Shown in pieces: positions 42,869-49,133 of a stretch of 49,133 bases of DNA. The stretch comes from Trachipleistophora hominis (lineage: Eukaryota > Microsporidia > Pleistophoridae). The notes beneath the pieces were generated by a model that saw nothing but the letters and a program-made list of their open reading frames with translations, was not told the origin of the DNA and did no database searches. A program made the translations under genes and the position numbers. The stretch is from contig JH994066.1 in NCBI GenBank assembly GCA_000316135.1, positions 3,276 through 52,408 of the forward strand, read 5' to 3'. Position 1 is the stretch's first letter; the number at the start of each line of letters is the position of its first letter.

Positions 42869-43861
42869 ATGGCCAAGTCATCTGCCAAGGAAAACGAAAA
42901 CAGCCAAGCACGTCTTCTGTATCAGTTCCCCAAATCAACCACAAGAAACCTTTTCACAGACACGTTCGGCTTTATAACCAAGGAGAAGGAGACAGTATCA
43001 TCGATGCACAGCGTTTTCAAGCTGAAGCATCGCTGGGAACGGATTTTGACCGAGGAAAAGGCAGAGTGCATGGATGGAATGGTGTTCAAAGGTGTGCCTT
43101 TGTTCTTGAAGAACAGAGTGTGGACTTACATGCTGCGTAGTAGGAAAAAATATCAGGAGGTGAGCTGGGAAGAATACACGAGGCTGAGGGACGAGTACTC
43201 CGGATTTGAGTACCAGATACACGTAGACATTCAGCGCACGTTCAGGAACCACGCGTTATTTTACGATGCGTTTGGCGAAGGACAATGCAAACTGTTTAGA
43301 GTGCTTGTGGCGTATGCCAACTATAACCCGCACATAGGATATTGCCAAGGCATGGCATCGTTTACCAGTCTCATTCTGATGTATTTTGATGAACTGGAAG
43401 CATTCAACGTGCTTATCAACATTCTTTCCACGCTTAACGCATTGTTTGATGCTCAACTCAGTTTGTTGCCCACTCTGATGAGCGTCCAAAAAGAGGTTTT
43501 CATCCTAGTTATACCTGAAGTGTATTACCTGCTCAAGAACGAGAACGTAGACTTGTGCCTGTTCGTGTATTCGTGGTATCTTACTCTTTTTTCGCGATTT
43601 GATATCAAGCTGTCGCTCAGGATATGGGACATATTCATATTCTATGGGACAGCGTCTCTTCTTGCAGTGTCGTGCGCTATACTTTCATTCTATGTGAGAA
43701 GACTTGGTGAGATGCACGGTGAGAGCCTCGTTGCATTTTTGAGCTCCTTGGACGGGATAGTGCTTGGTGAAAGCGACGTTGATAGTATTATAGAGAAAGT
43801 GAAAGGTGTGATGGAGGAGATTGATTTGGATGATATTAATAATATGTTAGAGCTACAATAA
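42869..43861 (+). CDS. TBC-domain Rab GTPase-activating protein
   Basis: 330 aa. It should stimulate GTP hydrolysis by a Rab protein in vesicle traffic. The TBC domain fills residues about 70-290: FKGVPLFLKNRVWTYML (73-89, motif 1), IHVDIQRTFRNHALF (117-131), where R123 is the catalytic Arg finger, and IGYCQGMASFTSLIL (156-170), where Q160 is the catalytic Gln, followed by the helical C-lobe with CLFVYSWYLTLFSRF. Both catalytic residues are present, so it should be active. No other domain occurs, as in small Gyp-type proteins; the Rab partner is unknown. Start ATG at 42869 follows CACCACC-rich sequence rather than a clear CCC motif. GC content is clearly above the flanks. Confidence 0.93.
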   Translation: MAKSSAKENENSQARLLYQFPKSTTRNLFTDTFGFITKEKETVSSMHSVFKLKHRWERILTEEKAECMDGMVFKGVPLFLKNRVWTYMLRSRKKYQEVSWEEYTRLRDEYSGFEYQIHVDIQRTFRNHALFYDAFGEGQCKLFRVLVAYANYNPHIGYCQGMASFTSLILMYFDELEAFNVLINILSTLNALFDAQLSLLPTLMSVQKEVFILVIPEVYYLLKNENVDLCLFVYSWYLTLFSRFDIKLSLRIWDIFIFYGTASLLAVSCAILSFYVRRLGEMHGESLVAFLSSLDGIVLGESDVDSIIEKVKGVMEEIDLDDINNMLELQ

Positions 43862-44850
43862 GTGGTGTAAAAAATATACTGGCGAATGCCTTAGGTGAAT
43901 GTTATGATATGTTGATGATGAATAGACCAGATAAAGAAACAAAGATCAAAAGTGAAAGACTGTAATGTATCGATGTAAGAAATGGATGTAAGTTAAAATG
44001 AGCGAAAGCGTTGAATAGAAGGAAATTACACGAAATAGGGACAGTTTTATAACGATATCAATGTTTACGTTGCGACAACATGATTTTAACATGTTATTAT
44101 ACACTTTACTAGAAATTTCGTCAAATATTGCAAGTAAAATGTTTGGTGCCGGATGAAATCCGTGTTAAATTTTTTTATATTTTCACATTTTCTTTATTGT
44201 TTTATTCACATTTTTAATATGTTCTACTTGCCTTTAATGTTTTTTTGAAGAAACATATTTAATTAATAATTCAATATTTATCCAGCACTTATTTAACATG
44301 CTCTTTCTGGTGCGTTAGCACCTGCCATGGCCTGTTTAGCCTTTGGTTCATGGGCCTTTAATGATATAATTCTTTATTTTACTTCCCTTTTAGACTTCGA
44401 TTAGTTGTCTGACTGATCGCAATTTATCAAAATAATATGAATAGGTGAAGAAAGCGATTAAATTAGTCGAAAAGAAGTATTGTGGCTCAATAACATGTAA
44501 AAGGCGTTTTTTAGGCAAGATGTTTTAGTTAGTTGCAGGAATTTTTATCATAAAGGTGCAACCTTTAATTAACATATGTGATTATTTAATTACATACACT
44601 TTCTAAACCCGCCTTTTCTAGTGCGTTATACCTCGTTGCATGTTCAGTTTTTGATTTACAGGACATGTGAAAGACATTCAAAATTTTGATTGACCGCCTA
44701 TCATAGCAACATCTCGCCCTGTTATAGTACCGACAAGCATTTCATACGCGTGCTCGTATCACAAACACGTTATCTTACAACAGGCCCTCCCCGCTTATCT
44801 CCAATCATCTGCGAAACGTTTACGTTTCACCGTCCAAATAAATGAAAACA
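43862..44850. other. Intergenic region with two family-2-like fragments
   Basis: No gene seen. About 44300-44352 (TGGTGCGTTAGCACCTGCCA...CCTTTGGTTCATGG) and 44590-44642 are plus-strand pieces resembling family 2 and each other. The rest is AT-rich. Confidence 0.5.
44300..44352 (+). repeat. Family-2 partial copy, plus orientation
   Basis: CTCTTTCTGGTGCGTTAGCACC and CCTTTGGTTCATGG align in order with the reverse complement of 39093-39150. A weaker relative follows at 44590-44642. Confidence 0.5.
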
Positions 44851-44853
44851 CCC
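44851..44853 (+). promoter_or_regulatory. CCC motif before the tetraspanin-like gene
   Basis: CCC 12-14 nt before the ATG at 44865. If it marks the 5' end of the transcript, the ATG at 44842 would not be in the mRNA. Confidence 0.35.
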
Positions 44854-44864
44854 GCAAACGTGCA

Positions 44865-45545
44865 ATGAAAGGCAAAGAAACGATAAAGAAGGGTCTTATG
44901 ATCCTTTTTATAGTTGTACAATCGCTTTTCCTAGTTTTCTCTATTCTACTCATCGTGCTGCTAATCACGTTATATTCGAAACTACGGTCATATCTCATGC
45001 TGAGCGTTAAGCCACTGCTTATATCCCTATCAATAAGTTCGTTATACGTGCTGCTGCCAGTCATAGGAATACTTATAATTGTGCGTCACAGGATTACGTA
45101 CACCTTCCTATACATAGTCATGGTGCTACTACTCATGAACTTTGATATTTTGCTCGTCTCGATGGAATATAACATGGTGAAGAATACGCCCGGTTATACC
45201 GATAAGGCGTGGGACAAGCTCAGCAATGAGCAGAGAGAACACGTGCAGACCAAGCTTGGATGCTGCGGGTTCAGGGATAGAAATGATAGGAGTGTGGGTG
45301 ATTGTGAGAATGTAGGTTGTCGAGACGTGTTCCTCGGTATCGTAGAGGGCGTGAAGAATAAGAGTGAACGCTTTCTTATCGGTGTGTTCGCGCTCAAGAG
45401 TCTGAGCCTTGCACTTGTTGCCATGATGAGTATGCGTAAGAAAAGAAACAAGCACAAGAATAGAAGAAAGACGGACAAAAAAAGCGGTGGAACCAGTGAT
45501 AGAAAGGTGAGTGTAGAGCCGGCCAAGTGGTTCTGGGAGAAGTAA
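44865..45545 (+). CDS. Tetraspanin-like four-helix membrane protein
   Basis: 226 aa with membrane helices at about 11-36, 50-73, 78-100 and 169-189, and a large loop (about 101-168) between helices 3 and 4. The loop carries LGCCGF (C133, C134, the CCG signature) plus C147 and C152, giving the minimal two disulphides of the tetraspanin large extracellular loop. The tail is very basic (RKKRNKHKNRRKTDKK), so it probably faces the cytosol. Tetraspanins organise membrane protein patches; the role in this organism is unknown. The loop is shorter than in animal members. Start ATG 44865 overlaps the stop of an 8-codon frame beginning at 44842 (ATGA), but a CCC motif between the two ATGs favours 44865. 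Confidence 0.8.
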   Translation: MKGKETIKKGLMILFIVVQSLFLVFSILLIVLLITLYSKLRSYLMLSVKPLLISLSISSLYVLLPVIGILIIVRHRITYTFLYIVMVLLLMNFDILLVSMEYNMVKNTPGYTDKAWDKLSNEQREHVQTKLGCCGFRDRNDRSVGDCENVGCRDVFLGIVEGVKNKSERFLIGVFALKSLSLALVAMMSMRKKRNKHKNRRKTDKKSGGTSDRKVSVEPAKWFWEK

Positions 45546-46175
45546 TAAATCATATTATGTGAAAACGGCACATATACGTTGCCGCAATAAGCCAACATGT
45601 TATTAGCATATTATATCCTCTTTATACGTTTACCATCTGTTACGAAGTGCTGCTGGTACAGAATTGTTCTTCTACTCCTTTTAAAAAAAGATTGTAAGTA
45701 CTTAAAAAACAATAATAAATTAAATTATTGAAAGGTGTATTTAAAAGGCCAACCGTCAAATTATTATTACCATGTTCTCGTCAGCTGGAATAATAAAATA
45801 AAAAATAAATATTTCTTTAAATTCCCCTGTTAACATTAGACAAGGTATCTTTCTAAACGATTACAATTATTTATCTCATATTAATAAATCTCATATTAAT
45901 AAAAAGACACTTTGCAAGCTGAAAGGTCAATTTAAGACAAATAAAATTATCTTTCCGTTAATATTGATAAGTTATATGTTGTTATAAAATTTACATCTTC
46001 CGAAACTCACTCAGTGGTCATTCATGATCGATGTTCAACTAAAATATTACCACCAATCGAAAATTAATTTTCGTAACCCCTGAGAAACGTAAACAAGAGA
46101 AAATGGTCGATTTAAAATAAAATTAAGAACAAAGAAGGATAATTTCTACCATAGGCATACTAATCTAACTTTACG
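45546..46175. other. AT-rich intergenic region with a family-1 relic
   Basis: No gene. Family-1 half-module at 45895-45935 (minus strand). The right-hand half-module at 46176-46200 is listed separately. Confidence 0.55.
45895..45935 (-). repeat. Family-1 half-module
   Basis: Minus strand reads TTGACCTTTCAGCTTGCAAA and GTGTCTTTTTATTAATATGA, encoding LTFQLAKCLFINM in one frame. The sequence beyond it, AAGTTATATGTTGTTATAA near 45970, is shared with the copies at about 5270 and 36025. Confidence 0.6.
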
Positions 46176-46200
46176 TTTCATAAACGGAGTAGCGCAGCTA
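46176..46200 (-). repeat. Family-1 SCAIPF half-module
   Basis: Plus strand TTTCATAAACGGAGTAGCGC then AGCTA, nearly identical to TTTTATAAACGGGATAGCGC at the right edge of the 663-base gap. The minus strand reads ISCATPFMKRK. Confidence 0.65.
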
Positions 46201-46218
46201 ATTACTTAATAAATTCCT

Positions 46219-47382
46219 TTAATTACCTCTCATCCTTCTTATGCCCACCTCAACCGCGGGCATCTTACTAAGCTCCTCCTTACACTTTACCAGTTCTACG
46301 TCAATGTCCTTTATCTTTTTATTAATGTCCTCAACCTTCCCCACAATGCTGCTCTCGTACTCCTTCTTCCTGTCCTTGATGGTGTTCAACAGCGCATTGA
46401 TGTCCTCGCTGTCCTTCGGAATGGGCAATTTGAGCTCAGCGAGTGATTTGACGAGGGAGAGGGGCAGAGCGTTACTCTGCACGTTCTTGAGTTCATTCGC
46501 AAGGATGTCAAACTTGTGCGGATCAATCTCTACGATCTCTTTGAGCAGAAGATTCTTTCTTCCCTCCTTCTCCCGCATTTCCTTTACAATCTCCTTCTTC
46601 TGGTTCTCTATCTCCTGCTGCTTCTCCATCTCCTGCATCAATCGCTCGTGCTCCTTCTCTTTCTCCTGTATCTGCAGCTGGACCTTCCTCCTCTTCTCGA
46701 GCAGCTCGTCCTTCTCCTTCTTGAGATTGGAGATTTTCGCGTCGTTCTCCTCAATTCGCGGGTTTTTTATTTTCGTCTCTCTGAGCCTGTTGAGCTCGTT
46801 CCGCACGTCGTTGATGCTCAGCTTGATCTTGTGCGCTGCGTTCGCGTTATGCGCGAGTTTGTCCTTAATTACGTGCAGCTCGTCGCCCATCGTCTTGATG
46901 CGCAGCTCCTTGCCCTTGAGCGTCGCACAGAACGTTTTCTTCTTCTTCAAATCCATCAGTCTATTCGCGTATTCCTTCTCCTGCTGGGTGGTCAGCGTGC
47001 ACTTCATTATATTATCGTTAATCTCCTTGATCTTGTTGTCAAGCTCAAGAACGTTCTCCTTCAGGTTAATTTTCCGTTTCTCAGCCGCCAAATCCTCCTT
47101 GAGCTTCAAATACTCGGGCAGCAACGCCTTCTTCTCCTCCATCAGCTTGTCACGCTCCTCCATGACAGCGCTCAGATCGTCATTGAGCTGCTGCTTCTGT
47201 GCTATGAGCTGCACCTTTGGACTGTTGCTCTTCTCCTCCTTGATTAGCTGTGCTATCTTGTCCTTGCACTCCTTTACACTTGCTGTTATCGCGTTTATGC
47301 GGTCGTTGATTTCACGAATTGCCTTGAGGTGCTCCGATATGCCGGGCACGCGCTTGCGCTGTTTTGTGTCAGATTTTTGCAT
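46219..47382 (-). CDS. Bfr1-like coiled-coil protein (nuclear segregation protein family)
   Basis: 387 aa, almost wholly Lys/Glu/Leu/Ile coiled coil with a basic N-terminus. The middle region CTLTTQQEKEYANRLMDLKKKK (about 131-152) resembles the Bfr1 segment in which a short L-T-x-x-E-E motif precedes a leucine-rich helix. The later EIVEIDPHKFDILANELK piece breaks the coil as in that family. Yeast Bfr1 is a polysome- and ER-associated RNA-binding factor affecting ploidy and secretion. Start: the frame extends five codons further without ATG, so I place the start at ATG 47382, just after CCCCCC at -7 to -12. Other long coiled-coil proteins could mimic this, so the name is moderately supported; the gene itself is firm. 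Confidence 0.75.
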   Translation of the reverse strand: MQKSDTKQRKRVPGISEHLKAIREINDRINAITASVKECKDKIAQLIKEEKSNSPKVQLIAQKQQLNDDLSAVMEERDKLMEEKKALLPEYLKLKEDLAAEKRKINLKENVLELDNKIKEINDNIMKCTLTTQQEKEYANRLMDLKKKKTFCATLKGKELRIKTMGDELHVIKDKLAHNANAAHKIKLSINDVRNELNRLRETKIKNPRIEENDAKISNLKKEKDELLEKRRKVQLQIQEKEKEHERLMQEMEKQQEIENQKKEIVKEMREKEGRKNLLLKEIVEIDPHKFDILANELKNVQSNALPLSLVKSLAELKLPIPKDSEDINALLNTIKDRKKEYESSIVGKVEDINKKIKDIDVELVKCKEELSKMPAVEVGIRRMRGN

Positions 47383-47388
47383 CGTGCT

Positions 47389-47394
47389 GGGGGG
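47389..47394 (-). promoter_or_regulatory. CCCCCC motif before the Bfr1-like gene
   Basis: GGGGGG on the plus strand, reading TTTGCCCCCCAGCACGATG on the gene strand. It is the cleanest example in the window and fixes the start at 47382. Confidence 0.55.
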
Positions 47395-48954
47395 CAAAAA
47401 AATTTTTAAATTTGGAGTGAAACGGTTAGAAATTAATTCTGATTGGTAGAGAAAGCAGGGCTATACGGATAGGTTAGTTGTATGAGGAAGGTTGTTATGT
47501 TGTTAGAGAATAATAACCTGTTAATTGTAAGAGAATAGGATAGTGTACTATGAACATAATACAGATAAATTAATACATTATGAGGATAGGCTACGTAAAT
47601 AATGAAATCGTAAACAATATGGTAATAATGAAAATATATGAAAATAAATTAAATGTTAATATTTTAAGGTTTGCTATAGATTGAACAAGAAAAACGAAAA
47701 TGTAACTGTTTTGAACAGATTCATAACTGTGATAGGAGGACGTATACGTAATGATAAGAATGTATTAATGTAAATTATGACATGATGAAAGTATCATAGC
47801 AGTAATAAAGGCGTATTAACTGGAAATAATAAACAATGAGCTCTGGATTAAAGTACCTTTAAAATATGAACTGTTATAAAATGTTGAAACAGTGATGGAA
47901 TGGTAAGAAGGACTATTAGATAGTTAAGAGAACAGCTGATAAAGAAAGTTTGATACTTGTAATAAAAGGATAAAGAGTATGATGTGGTAAAGAGGAGAAC
48001 ATGCTGTGTTCGATTGAAAGATTTAGATGCTGTTGTGTGAAGTAATAATTAAACTATTTTAAATAAAAAATCGATTGAAAGACATGATAAGAATGGTAAA
48101 TAAACTTTGTTAAAAAAGCTGTGGCAAAACTGTGGAGTAGGCTTTGCTACAAATTGTGATTCTATGCTATAACGATCGTTTCACAGAAGAACAATTATCA
48201 AAGCGTTTTAGTTCTAAATAAATTTATTACCATTTTTACAACAAATGTTGGAATCAAATCTGAAGATTAAACAGTTTTGTTTTACCAGTGATCAAAAGAA
48301 TTGCAATGATTCTTACAAATGTAGGCGTATTGGAATGCAATGCTTATATCTGCCGTGCAGGATTATATTTAGTTGATGCACACGTGGTGTGATTGTAGCG
48401 AATAGTTAATTGGTAATTAAGATCATTCGTGTTGGTTAAAGTGTAATGGAAGAAAATGATGGCACGATCAGGACATACTTATTTGTTCCGTTATATATCC
48501 TAAATCGTGATTTGAGAGTTAATTGTTCTGAAACAACAGGAAAACCATGAACAAAAAGTTGAACTGATCACAATAAGTGCTAAGGTGCCAGATAAAACAT
48601 ATTTGGTAGATGTTGTGTAAAATTTGTAGTTAAATATGCCATTTATGAAAAATAATTAACCACCATAGAATACATACGGCAGATGCTCGGTAGTCCGAAT
48701 CTACCACTTAGATATTGAACCAAGATGAATTTATTTGGTGTGGGAATGAAAAGACTCTTTAGATCGTGATGGGGAGATGAAATCGCGGTTGCGCGAGTGG
48801 AAAGCCAGAGAGACTCACATTGGGTTGGGTGAAGTGGCTGATGAGCTGTCGAAGCCGTGCTGGTTCGCATGTGGTCATTGCGTTTTCTTTTTTTCTGTAG
48901 AAGGTGTCGTCTTTTTTTTGAAAAATCGTTTAATTAATTCCTAGCACTTAAGAG
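47395..48954. other. AT-rich intergenic region
   Basis: No supportable gene. A 75-codon ATG frame on the minus strand (48643-48870) has no recognisable features and lies in a slightly GC-richer patch. AAAAATCGTTTAATTAATTC near 48922 also occurs, slightly changed, near 4116. Confidence 0.55.
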
Positions 48955-49125
48955 ATGTCGTCAGCAGCAGCAATAAGCACAATGTTGTCTATCTTAGGAG
49001 GTATTATCTGCACCTGTCTAAGATATTCCTTTTTAAAAGGGGATCAAGGTCACTGTAATATGTTTCAAGTTAGAATGAATGCGATATGCTTGTTGTTAAT
49101 TATATTTCGGCTAGACATGAGCTAA
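48955..49125 (+). CDS. Possible 56-aa small membrane protein
   Basis: ATG to TAA frame with MSSAAAISTMLSILGGIICT at the start and a second hydrophobic stretch near the C-terminus (AICLLLIIFRL), suggesting two membrane passes. No homologue recognised and no C-run upstream. The flank resembles sequence near 4110-4250 that leads into a family-1 relic, so this could be a small living or recently dead relative of that family, or chance. Confidence 0.3.
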   Translation: MSSAAAISTMLSILGGIICTCLRYSFLKGDQGHCNMFQVRMNAICLLLIIFRLDMS

Positions 49126-49133
49126 CAATGAGA

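Noticed and set aside
44842..44868. 8-codon upstream ORF whose stop overlaps the tetraspanin-like start (ATGA)
   Set aside because: Attractive as a translational coupling device, but a CCC motif at 44851 lies between the two ATGs and probably marks the transcript start, which would remove the upstream ATG from the mRNA.
46241..47449. 402-codon plus-strand frame rich in Ser, Phe and Leu
   Set aside because: Antisense shadow of the coiled-coil gene; Lys/Glu codons read backwards give Leu/Phe/Ser.
48643..48870. 75-codon minus-strand ATG frame
   Set aside because: No domain, no C-run and no codon bias resembling the real genes.
1..49133. tRNA, rRNA, CRISPR arrays and spliceosomal introns
   Set aside because: I looked for T-loop GGTTCGAATCC-type words, rRNA-like stretches, regular spacer arrays and GTAAGT...AG pairs near gene starts and found none I could defend. 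A tool-based scan (tRNAscan, Rfam) would be decisive.

Overview
The window looks like nuclear DNA of a microsporidian. It is AT-rich, I saw no introns, and it carries compact eukaryotic genes: a 20S proteasome alpha subunit, Not4, a TBC Rab-GAP, a tetraspanin-like protein, a Bfr1-like protein, a two-repeat Myb protein, a Nudix hydrolase and a stand-alone bromodomain. Many starts are preceded within about 20 nt by a C-run (CCC to CCCCCC), the short start-proximal motif known from microsporidian genes. Low-complexity protein expansions and repeat-filled gene deserts would suit a larger-genome microsporidian such as the Trachipleistophora/Vavraia group. That placement is an inference and the species cannot be named from sequence alone.

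Layout. 1.0-3.5 kb: a probable amino-acid transporter (AAAP type) with a very large hydrophilic insertion. 3.5-13.3 kb: an AT-rich desert with one plausible secreted-protein gene (7.1-7.6 kb), decayed ORFs and relics of dispersed repeats. 13.4-27.3 kb: the gene island, with Nudix, an unassigned 184-aa protein, Not4, proteasome alpha, bromodomain and Myb genes, separated by minisatellites and marked by abrupt switches of C/G strand asymmetry. 27.3-42.8 kb: a second desert with two predicted secreted/membrane genes (33.4 and 40.7 kb, both with a frame problem near the N-terminus or inside), more relics and a 663-base run of N. 42.9-47.4 kb: TBC, tetraspanin-like and Bfr1-like genes. The remainder is repeat-poor intergenic sequence with one doubtful small ORF at the end.

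Functionally the island genes are housekeeping and regulatory: protein degradation (proteasome), mRNA/translation control (Not4, Bfr1-like, possibly Nudix), chromatin and transcription (bromodomain, Myb), vesicle traffic (TBC) and membrane organisation or uptake (tetraspanin-like, transporter). The desert genes look like fast-evolving, lineage-specific secreted or surface proteins.

The most unusual signal is compositional. In at least three genes the coding strand is C-rich and G-poor upstream and in the 5' part of the ORF, then flips to G-rich and C-poor in the 3' part and downstream. In places one of the two bases is completely absent for more than 100 nt. The second is a pair of degenerate dispersed repeat families in the deserts. 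Some copies read as the C-terminus of a dead protein family, and one sits at both edges of the assembly gap.
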